A stretch of 64,000 nucleotides of DNA from Progne subis subis (taxonomy: Eukaryota; Chordata; Aves; Passeriformes; Hirundinidae): positions 6,857,001-6,921,000 of the forward strand of contig JAKJHU010000046.1 in assembly GCA_022316685.1 (NCBI GenBank), written 5' to 3'. The notes under the pieces were generated by a model. That model had not been told where the DNA came from. It did not search any database and saw nothing but the letters and a program-made list of their open reading frames with translations. The position numbers were made by a program, and so were the translations under genes. The first letter of the stretch is position 1; each line of letters begins with the position of its first letter. Below, in pieces: positions 9,801 through 18,600 of the stretch.

Positions 9801-10775
9801 TGTGGGCCTAGGACAGGGGGTCTGTGCCGCCAGGGCCCAGGCCCACAAGGGCAGAGGGAGCAGCGCAGGCGGCAGTACCTTGCGCAGCCCACTGAAGGGT
9901 ATGTTGAGGGGCAGGGAGAAGAGGTTCTCCACCAGTTGTTCAAAAGTTTTGGCCAGATCCTTGAATTGCTTTTCCTCCAGGCGGAGCCCCAGCAGAATCC
10001 GAGCTGCAATGCGGAAAGTTAAGGTTTTAGCGGAGGAATAAACTGCGATAGAGCCTGGCTCCATGCACCAGCCCCGCAGCTCCCAGCTCACAACCTTCTG
10101 GATCCGTGGCAGGTAGCTCTCCAGGGCGGCACGGCTGAAGACTCTGGCCAGGATCTAGGAGGAGAAAGGGGGAAGAGAAGCAGGTAGTTAAAGCAGGAGG
10201 CGGACACATGTCACCAGTGCCCAGGCCTGGGCCGGAGGTGCTGCCTGGGCTGCGTGCCCCGTCGGGGTGGTTGCGGGGCTCACCTTGCGGCGCTGGCGGT
10301 GCAGGTCACCAGAGGAGCTGAGCAGAGTATGGGAGCCCAGGATGATGTGAGTGCTTTGGGGCCACTGAGAGCTGACCAGCGTGTGTTCACCCAGCAGGAT
10401 CTTGCGAATGTTCTCAGCGCCTGTCACCCGCACCACCGGCCGGCCCAGGAGGTGGGTCTTGAAGACGTTTCCGTACCTCTCCCTCCGAGAGCTGTGGAAG
10501 CGGTGGCCCTGGGGACGAGCTGCGGGTGAGCCCGTGGCTCCCAGCGGCCCCTTCCCACCCCGCCCCGTCCCCCGGCGCCTTACCTGGAGCAGCCAGTGCA
10601 GAGTCTCCCCGAAGAAGGGCCAGCCCATGGAGCCCTTGGGCAGGGGCAGGGCGCTGGCGCGGTCCCGGCTGAGGCTCCAGCGCAGCGCCCACAGGTGCCG
10701 GCACAGGGCGACCAGCAGAGCCGGGGCCAGCAGCACCAGCGCCGCCGCCTCGGGCCAGGAGAGGCCGGTCGGCAT
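3514..10775 (-). CDS. CYP26C1: Cytochrome P450 26C1, retinoic acid hydroxylase, complete six-exon gene
   Basis: This gene encodes a microsomal P450 that oxidises retinoic acid (in the known family, all-trans and 9-cis forms) for clearance. Exons are 10584-10775, 10284-10508, 9879-10154, 8102-8257, 4147-4653 and 3514-3876; all junctions are GT/AG and in frame, giving 572 aa. Residues 10-31 form the hydrophobic N-terminal ER anchor. The I-helix reads [10 protein letters not shown] (about 292-301), the K-helix ExxR is E430-R433, the PERF-like motif is FDPDRF (483-488), and the haem loop [10 protein letters not shown] has its cysteine at 511. The protein is about 50 aa longer than the human one (522 aa, from memory) because of an expanded loop in exon 5. 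The start is the ATG at 10775, just before the anchor; an in-frame ATG at 10934 overlaps the TATA box and should not be transcribed. CYP26A1 and CYP26B1 are the alternatives, but the I-helix sequence and the position next to EXOC6 point to CYP26C1. Confidence 0.95.
3877..4146 (-). other. CYP26C1: CYP26C1 intron 5
   Basis: A 270-bp intron with donor GTAAGT and acceptor CCCCAG. Nothing else seen. Confidence 0.9.
4147..4653 (-). CDS. CYP26C1: CYP26C1 exon 5, with expanded loop
   Basis: The exon encodes 169 aa, from [18 protein letters not shown] (I-helix) to [14 protein letters not shown], including the ExxR motif (KEVLR). Between SHELYQQ and [13 protein letters not shown] lies a Ser/Pro/Cys/Glu-rich stretch of roughly 75 aa with no P450 signature; the human protein has a much shorter insert here. 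That stretch is bounded by a consensus-like internal donor and acceptor (see findings), so its inclusion in the mature mRNA is uncertain. The real donor is GAT|GTAAGT. Confidence 0.9.
4654..8101 (-). other. CYP26C1: CYP26C1 intron 4
   Basis: A 3.4-kb intron, the largest in the gene. The left half is of mixed composition; about 6400-7330 is AT-rich with clustered TAAT-type homeodomain motifs, including a 14-bp palindrome at 6999-7012. No coding exon or recognisable transposon was seen. Confidence 0.85.
8102..8257 (-). CDS. CYP26C1: CYP26C1 exon 4
   Basis: The exon encodes 52 aa, [20 protein letters not shown] through [13 protein letters not shown], the G-H helix region leading to the I-helix. 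The acceptor is CACAG and the donor AAG|GTAAGG, phase 0 at both ends. Confidence 0.95.
8258..9878 (-). other. CYP26C1: CYP26C1 intron 3
   Basis: A 1.6-kb intron. About 8900-9500 is purine-rich (GGA/GAGG) on the plus strand, so pyrimidine-rich in the transcript. The open frames crossing it in several directions show no conserved domain. Confidence 0.85.
9879..10154 (-). CDS. CYP26C1: CYP26C1 exon 3
   Basis: The exon encodes 92 aa, [20 protein letters not shown] through [12 protein letters not shown], covering the D to F helices and the F-G loop region that lines the retinoid pocket in this family. The acceptor is CTCCTAG and the donor AAG|GTACTG; the donor is weaker than the others in the gene. 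Phase 0 at both ends. Confidence 0.94.
10155..10283 (-). other. CYP26C1: CYP26C1 intron 2
   Basis: A 129-bp GC-rich intron with donor GTGAGC and acceptor CCTAG. Confidence 0.9.
10284..10508 (-). CDS. CYP26C1: CYP26C1 exon 2
   Basis: The exon encodes 75 aa in phase 0, from [20 protein letters not shown] to the C-helix region ending [10 protein letters not shown]. The acceptor is CCCCAG and the donor AAG|GTGAGC. The intron to exon 1 is only 75 bp. Confidence 0.95.
10584..10775 (-). CDS. CYP26C1: CYP26C1 exon 1 (coding part)
   Basis: The exon encodes 64 aa, starting [10 protein letters not shown] and ending GETLHWLLQ. It carries the hydrophobic membrane anchor and the proline-rich hinge ([17 protein letters not shown]) typical of the CYP26 family. 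The donor is CTCCAG|GTAAGG, phase 0. It lies within a CpG island. Confidence 0.95.
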
Positions 10776-10904
10776 CCTCCCGCGGCGGCGGGGACGGGGC
10801 GGGCGGCGGCGGCTGTCGGGCACGGGGGGCCGGCGCCCCGCCACTCGGCTGCGGGCGCTGCGCGACGGGCCCTGCCGGCTGCTGCCCGCCCGGCCCCGCT
10901 CGCC

Positions 10905-11030
10905 TCCTGCTGCCGGTTCGCCCCTCGGCCACATTTATATAGATATTGGCCACTTACGCCCGATCCACCTTCGGAGATGACGTATCCGCTGCATATTTAA
11001 GCAGCGCGGCCAAGTGCGGTGATTGGCGCG
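10905..11030 (-). promoter_or_regulatory. CYP26C1: CYP26C1 core promoter: TATA box, CCAAT boxes, CRE-like site
   Basis: Read on the minus strand, a consensus TATATAAAT lies at 10933-10941, about 160 bp upstream of the ATG, which predicts a start site near 10905. CCAAT motifs (ATTGG on the plus strand) are at 10945-10949 and 11022-11026. A TGACGTA half-CRE is at 10978-10984 and a second AT-rich TTAAATA box at about 10993-10999. A TATA box inside a CpG island fits a tightly regulated developmental gene. I saw no DR5 retinoic acid element in this proximal promoter. Confidence 0.7.
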
Positions 11031-11860
11031 GCAGGGCCGGGGACAGCGGCCGAGGGGCTCGGGGCGGCGGCGGGGCAGCCCCCCGGGCCGGGGGCCCGGC
11101 GCCCCCTCCCGCCCCGCTCAGCCCCTCGGGGCGCCCCAGCCGGAGGCGGGACGGCCGCCCCTGGGAGCGGGGGACCCCGCTCTCCGCCCTGCCGGGAGCT
11201 CCCGGCGCCCCCTCGGGCCGGCCTGCCCAGGTAGCGAGTCCCGTCCCGGGCTCCCCCGGCCAGGGAGCAACCCAGCCCCGTTCCGCAGCCCCATCGCCCC
11301 CGGCTTCCCGGCCTGCAGCGGCGGTCGGGGCCGGCCCGCAGCGCTGCCGGCCCGCAGCCCGCCGTCGGGGCCGCGCGGATCCCCGGCCGCCTTCCCCGGC
11401 CGTAAATTAATTAGCAATGAGTCGCGACCTGCACAGGTCCCGCGAAACCGGCTCCGATGTGCGTTCCGGTGTGTGAAATTAAACAGGAATAGGGGTGAGG
11501 TTTACATTACTGTATTTAGACCGTCAATAACTTAAAAATACAGCGAAAATGTACATTATTTTTACACGTTCCATTTGGTTTGCATTTGTTAGACATTCTC
11601 TTAGTGTCTAAAATAGCCAGGGAGGGACGGTGCAAAGAGACCGATAGTCGGACAAAATGCTAATCGCTGGGATGGGGCTGGCAGGAGAAAGCGCAAACTA
11701 ACAAACAGATGCGGCACGAAACCAACAGCGGCAAACCTATTCCTTACTGCAGCGTGGGATAAAGAACCCGAGATCTTACAAAAGTACAGTTAGAAATAGT
11801 AACCCTGAGGAACAAAACCAAAACGAAACAACATGTCACATTATAAAGAACTCAAATGGT
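11031..11860. other. CpG island upstream of CYP26C1, grading into the EXOC6 3' flank
   Basis: Positions 11031-11400 continue the CpG island of the CYP26C1 promoter. At 11403-11411 composition switches sharply to AT-rich, starting with a TAAATTAATTAG homeodomain-type motif. The remainder is unique, moderately AT-rich DNA that may hold upstream CYP26C1 elements or the end of a long EXOC6 3' UTR. Confidence 0.5.
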
Positions 11861-12497
11861 TATTTACATTCACAACCTCAAGATTAAATCCTTTTGGAGA
11901 ACAAAGCCTGCAAGTCCTAATGATAAATTAGATATCAAGTCTAGTTCTTAGGTAGTTTTCAAAGGTACTAAAAATCAGAAGACTTTTTCATACCTCCAGA
12001 CTACAAAACCTGGTATACAAAATTATGTCAAATCACTTTAAGGCTAATATACATTTAATGCAGGAAAACAATAGGTGGCATCTGAAACACAAGTATCTCA
12101 ATGCTTCAAAACATTAAATTAAGATTCAACCAGAAAACGGCAACTAAGGAATCATTTCTCACATAATTCCTACTTGGAGCAAAATTTTGGACACCATATC
12201 TGCAGATATTTAAATAACATATTTACAGTTTAGCTGTTCCATGTACAATACGATTGCGCTGGTTTTTATTGTACAACCTTATTTTTCACCATTTGTTTAC
12301 AATATACAAAATAGTATCCAATCCATTAAAAATACATACAAAGAATTGTTTGTTGAAGACTACATGTACAATCCATCTACTGCATTTTTCTGTCTCTCCA
12401 TCAAACAAAAGTCCTAACTGGTATCACCATTTGCTTAGTAGAAATAGTGGCTAAGAAACACCTCTTGGTGTGATGAGATACTGTCGATTTAAGAGGC
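11861..12497 (-). other. EXOC6: EXOC6 3' UTR (at least in part)
   Basis: AT-rich sequence downstream of the EXOC6 stop. A minus-strand AATAAA lies at 12265-12270 and an ATTAAA at 12054-12059, and two Pumilio-type TGTAAATA motifs lie at 12220-12227 and 11861-11868. The exact end cannot be fixed from sequence. Confidence 0.5.
12265..12270 (-). terminator. EXOC6: Candidate EXOC6 poly(A) signal
   Basis: A canonical AATAAA on the minus strand, 228 nt beyond the stop codon. The downstream sequence is only weakly GU-rich, so a more distal site is possible. Confidence 0.3.
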
Positions 12498-12630
12498 CTA
12501 TGTGTGTTGGGACATACCATTCACTAAACTCCTAAGTTGCTTTACTACAGTCTCTATTAGCTTCTGCTTGTCACGGTCATTCTTCCTGAACTGAGCAAAA
12601 ATGTTGTTCTTTTTGCTGGAGTCTTTCATT
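12498..12630 (-). CDS. EXOC6: EXOC6 terminal coding exon
   Basis: One base completes the split Lys codon, then MKDSSKKNNIFAQFRKNDRD, KQKLIETVVKQLRSLVNGMS and QHT follow, ending in TAG at 12498-12500. The acceptor is TATTTCTCCAG. The basic, Lys/Arg-rich C-terminus matches the vertebrate Sec15A tail, except that the final residue is Thr where human has Met (from memory). Confidence 0.95.
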
Positions 12631-15600
12631 CTGGAGAAATAAAAAAGCAAAGGACAAACACGTTAGAAACGTAAACTGAAAAGGAAAAATTCAACTATTT
12701 AGATCAGTTTACTACTGTTCCTCTTTTGATCTTTCTGCTAATAAGAACTGAAAGACTACAAAACCTGTTCACTATGTTCTTAAATTAAACTACTGCAATG
12801 TAGAATTCGTTTTAACAAAGACTACTTCACAAATAACCTGTAAGTATTAAGCAAATACTCCTTCAGCAGGACCCTGATCCTACCAATTGCCTTAGGAGAG
12901 AAGTGAGTCAGAAAACCCGTTAGTATCATCTCCTTCCATGGTAAATTCAGACTCGGCGAATGGGTAAGTTTCGTTCACCGTCAGTAACGGGCATCTATAT
13001 GGCTGATTTCCCATATCAACGGATATAGAAACGAAATTCGGCAAATTAAGTAAGTTACAGAAACAATATTTTGTAACAACACAGGCGATACGTACCCTCT
13101 GTGAACTCTGCAAAAGACATTTTCATCGCGGGCAGGAGAGGAGAGAAAACATTGTTAGAAAGCGTAATTAAACCTCAACTGTTTTGATGCGGTTTTTACA
13201 AGCAGGTTGGTACCGGGCTGCCCTGCTCACCCTGCCCGCCCGCCAGGCCGGCCGAAACGCTCGCACGGGCTTCAGCACGGCCAAAGCTCAGCCTCTCCCT
13301 TCCCTAGAGCAGCAATTCGGGCGGCCGCTGGTTGGGCAGTCGGCTGCTCCCGCGGCCCCGGCCCCGCCGCTCCCGGCAGGGCGGCCCCGGCTCCGGCGCC
13401 GCTTCGCAGCCCCGCGCCGGCAGCTGCGGCCCCGGCCCCGCACTTACTTCTCCAGGAGCGTGAGGGCCGTGCTGGGGTTGACCCGCAGGTACTTGGAGGT
13501 GGCCTGCCCGTAGTCAGCCAGGTAGGTGGACCAGTCCCACACCATGAAGAGGTCCAGGAGCTGCAGGGAAGAGGCGGGTGAGGGAGTGTGGGGCGGCTCT
13601 GCGGAGAGAGGCCGGGCGCAGCCCCTCGGCGAGCCCCGCCAACACCCCCCCTTCACCTGCCCACTTCTTTCTTTAACGGCTCTCACCTCCCTCAGTGTGC
13701 AGGGAGGCGGCCGCACAGGTTCGGCCCCAGGAGGGGATGCTAATGGCTTCACGCTTTAGTATTTGGGAACTTGCTTTACCGTGGGGAGCAAGACAGGGAT
13801 GCTCCTGTCTGCTGCTTCTCACAGTAATTTAAACGAGAGGGTTAGGTAGTCTCAACGAAATGAATTTAACACCTCCTGGCCGCACTCTCCATTGTGACCG
13901 ATCCCTGAAACTCAGCACTAAGCCCTGGGCACACTTCTGGCCCAAACGAATCCAAACACTTCAGTGGAGGAACAAAGAGTCTCCAAGCACAGTCCTACGC
14001 TTGGCTGCAGTTTCAAATCAGGTCTTTGACTCATGATCTCAGAGCTGCTGTTCAAAAAAAAAAAAAAAACCAGCCTGCTTTTACAATCAGATGCAATGCC
14101 GAACCTCCAGCAGCCAGCACCATCGTAGCCCTCAAAGCCTAATTCCCCTTCCACCATCACGGGGTGCAGGCCAGGCACCGCTGGGCACCCTGCCCAGGCT
14201 GCCAGGGGCCAGGGCACAGGCAGCCCCGCTCGGGGATGCCTTTCCCACGGCTACCTGCGGGCCAGCGGGCCCCACTGCCATTGACGTCAATGGCGGGGCG
14301 CCCCAGCTTCCCCCTGTGTCTGGTGCCTGGCCTTGTCCTGCTGCTGAGGGCTAACGAGGGCTCGTTCTCAGGCTGTCCCGTGTTAGCCAAACCTACTGTT
14401 AAAATAAGCGTTGGGAACCACTAACAACACTTTGCCCCAGCGTGCAGTGCCTGTGGCTGCTCCGCTGAGCCAGGTCCTCAGTGTAACCCAGACCCCTGCT
14501 TCCCTGGAGACCTGGAAAGGTGGGCTGGAACAGGATTTTGTGTAACAAAACCACTTAAAAAATCTAACAGACTACTGCAAGTCACACCATTTTGCTATTT
14601 CAAGTAAGAGCCCTGCACACTTCAAACATTTGCTTCTGCTAAGCCAGACCAGAACTGTTACAGCTGGGACACAACAGTAGCAGCCCCTGCTCCCACAGGC
14701 AGAGCTGCAGCAGGCGCTTGCTCCTCTGACTTCTCAGGCTACACGAAGAGGAGGACTGCACCCCAGAGAACCTTGCCTTACTCAAACTTCTCAGCCTGAT
14801 TAACTGTTAGAGGTGTCCAGTAATGCTCATGCCCAAAATCATAACACCAAACTATTTACAGAATAAAAGGATAGACCCAGTCTTCCCAGCTTCAAATTTC
14901 TATGCTTTTTTGCAAAATTTTCCACTTCCAAAGCACTCTATTATGTTACTTTCAAATATAGTGTCTAATTTAAGTACATAATTTTCTAATTAATTACTCC
15001 TTCCTTATTTGTAGTATAGTCTTTTAGGACTAGGTAGCAACATTTCCTGTCATAATAATGGACCTCAGACACACCTACTGCTCTGTCATCCCAAAGACCT
15101 TCAGGGATTCTTACAAACCTCAGTGACACTTACATTTTACATTTAACTATCTCATAGAGGTGAAAGGATCTAAAACCCAAGGAGGCTCTGCTGATTAGAT
15201 TTCCATGATGACCACACCAAGGTCAAATTCAAGCAGTTCTTTCCCACAAAGCCCTTTTTCAAGATGGACGCCACCAATTTTACTGAGTTGCTGAGAATAT
15301 GCCTTCAGTCACCAAGGAAACAGACTTGGGAAGGCTTGATAACTCAGAAATTGGCCTCAGTTGTGAAACTCACAGCCTCAGTTGCTACTGCATGTTGTTC
15401 ACTTGTTTTTACCTATGTTACACAGTTTGTGGTGTCCTCACAGTCCTTACAGAGGTATTTTAAAGCAAAACCAAAAGAGTGGAAAGATAGGACAGGCAGA
15501 TGCACAAGACAAGCTGCGAGTATAAAGTTGACAGGAACCCAAACCATACAATCTGGTCATTAATAACTTTCTGCTACTTACAGTGCTATTTGTCAAGGGC

Positions 15601-18600
15601 TCATGGGACACGGTCCTTTTAAGGATGGACCAAGGTTCCTGCAGTTGTATTCAGTGAGTCAGAGGTGAAAGATTTCATTTCTTATCCCTATTGTACCATT
15701 GAAATTGAGGATTCTGTGTAAATCCTAAACAACCCTGAAGCTCATACGGGTGAAAGATATCTATAGGTATCCTGCTAGTAATGTGCAGCCCAAAGCCATT
15801 GATGACTGACACAATTATAGTGCTGACAAGTTCAAAGAAACTTCCCTGACAATACTGCATGAATGAGTTTCATACATACTTTCAATGGTTGACTCAACTG
15901 ATTGTGCCACGGCTCTAGGAAATCTCAGTGACAGTGATGGCTGGAAGATTACACCTCATTTGTCACCTAGCCAAACACAGGTATGCATGTAGGGCTCTAA
16001 ACAGACCATGAAGTCTGTTGTTTTTCAACATGAGGTAAAAAAAAAAAGTCACACTGAACATGAAGCATATTCTGTGCACTCCAAGGCAGTCCCGGCCCTA
16101 AAGAGTGAAGACCCAAAGAGGTGACACTATTGTCAAGGGGGCTGTACCCAGAGCTTCTTCCCTGCTCCATGCATGACCAAGGAGCTGCATGCAACTGACT
16201 TCATGCTAATAAATCTCTGAAGTTCAAGCAGCTGTCATCATATATGGCAGGTAGCTCAAAGGCCCAGACACACAATCAAATGACACATGCCACTTAGTCA
16301 CAGCCCCCTTCCCTCCTTCTGTGCATCTGTTCAGTGGCTACAGTGTGACAATCATGTCCTGGCTCTGGATTAAATATGGCAGGGAGTTGCAGACACTGCT
16401 GGAGACCAGACTGCGGCTGTGCACGATTACACACTGAGCATTTTGTCCCATTCACAGCTGCAGTTCTGCACCGTGGCATACTGCTGTATGCAGTGGGCTT
16501 TGACAGCAAGTACTGCATGCTGTGGGGTCAAGAGCAAGAGCTGCAAGAGCTCCTGCAGCGAGAGCTGCCTGGTGTGCAGCTCTTGGGATCTGTGTCCTGG
16601 CCATTCCTATCACCTGCATCTGCCCTGGCACCCGGGCTCGGTGGATGCCCAGCCCATGCAGGCGCCGTGTGAAAGGAGCAGGTTGGCAAGCAGCCAGTGG
16701 CAGAGAGGACAGTCTAGCAGAAATGACTCACTGGCCCCAGGACCACCACATGGGTGGTGGGAAATAACTTCATTCCACTCATGCAAAGCTTCACTTGAGC
16801 ACAACACCAAATTTACCTTCACTCCCGCAGCAACAAGGCAGAGGTGTTAACTCACCAATCTTTCAATTTCTGCTGCTCTGTTCCTTTCTGATTCATGTCA
16901 TCTTTTGCTACACAAATGTGTGCTCTATTTAAATTAATCATTTTAATTCCTCTCCCTGATACAGAAAAAGTGGGTCTGTCTTGGCCACAGGCAGATGATG
17001 TACATGAAGCACAGGACAGCTGGCTAGTTCTGTGACAGCAGTTTTTACCGCAGCATCTAGGATCAAAAATTATTAAAGGCCAAGTTAAAGCAACTACTAC
17101 TATTTTATCTATTAAAGCTTTCACTATTACTGAGACAATAACTGAAACTGAGATGTATTGTCTAATAAGGAATGCTCCACACTGGCATACACTGTCAAAA
17201 GATAAATATGGGAAAACAGTAGATCCTCACAACAAGTATTTCCCAGCCTCAAAAAATCAGTCAGAGCCACAGAGTGTATCACATCATACTGGTGCTACTG
17301 GCTGCGACTCCTTCAAGGTTAGATTGTGCACAGCTTGCCTCGAAATTACAATAGGAAAAATGTTTATTTTGCACATGCATCTTTCCTAAGTTCACATGTA
17401 CTTCAGACAGAAAGGCAGTCTCTCCCTCACTGCTCAGCATCTGGAGGCAGCACAGCCTATTTTGACTGTTAGAAAGCTACTCAGCCTCACCTAAGGAGCC
17501 ACCCAAGGGTGTTCAGTCAGAAGCAGCTTATCATGCAGCCAAAACACACTGTGAAGCACTGAATAAACTAAATATATGTACTCTGCTACCCAGGAACAAT
17601 GGCACTGCTGTGCTCTTTATCCCATAATAATCATGAAAAATAAGAATAAGCTCAGACAGGCAATACTACACCCGAGTATTTTATAATGAAGCAGAATATG
17701 CTTCCCTAGGAGCAAGGAGCAATTATTCCCTTCTGGCTAGGAACAATTTGCAGAGATGTGTGCGTGTCTGAGTCATTGTGGAAAAAAAACCGAAAAACAA
17801 CAAGGAACAAGAGGGGGGGAAAAAAAAGAACAAGATTTCGCCTTTCCTGTACACCACAAGGGAACATCCTATGTACTGTACACTTACTTCCATTTACAAA
17901 ATACAAGAAACAGTCTACACTTCCACCTTATTTGAGGATTTTGCCTCTTCTAAAGGTGTGATATAAGGGGAACCTTTATCCAACATCTTGGAACCATGAG
18001 GTCTGATCATCATAGAACAAACAGCATGTTTCTTATAATGTACGTGCAACAGTGTTGCTTTCCCAAACCATTATATTATTAGTCACATGTATACTTCTAA
18101 CATTATAGGTAACTTAAGCCTCTGGTTGCTGTACTGCACTTTTATTTTGAATTATGCTCTACAGTGCTTTGATTTTGTAATTTTCCCTTCATGTGCTGGT
18201 ATTTTCTAAATACCTTTTGTGACTAACATTAGGTGTCTCTGTAGAAATAAAAATCACTTGGAAAAGAAAAGTACTTTTGTAAAAGATTATAGTAATTTCT
18301 CACATTATACAGATAACACTGCTATTTTTAATTGGAAGACTTCTCTTCTAAAAGATACTAAACTATGTTTTGGTTAAAAGAGGCTGTACTGTAAGACCTT
18401 GATAGCTAACAGGATCAGTTAACAAAAAAACATTGTCATACTGATGCTATGAGGGGAAAAGACCTTAAACTTTTAGGGACAGAATTCTGATTTCAAATAG
18501 GGTACTTTTACCTATTCTTCAAAGTTAGTACTCTACCGTTTTCCCAGTATCTAGGTGATATGGCCGTGTTTGAATAGAAATTACTCTTCATCATTGCTCA

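Noticed and set aside
10776..10934. In-frame upstream Met for CYP26C1 (ATG at 10934)
   Set aside because: This ATG overlaps the TATA box and so lies upstream of the expected start site; the peptide it would add is Arg/Pro-rich and precedes the membrane anchor.
11426..11446. GACCTG/CAGGTC inverted half-sites near 11426
   Set aside because: The orientation and spacing do not match a known retinoid receptor element, so I did not count it as a response element.
16360..16720. Slightly GC-richer stretch with Cys-rich open frames
   Set aside because: The Cys richness comes from TGC/GCAG repeats; no domain, splice context or repeat family was recognised.
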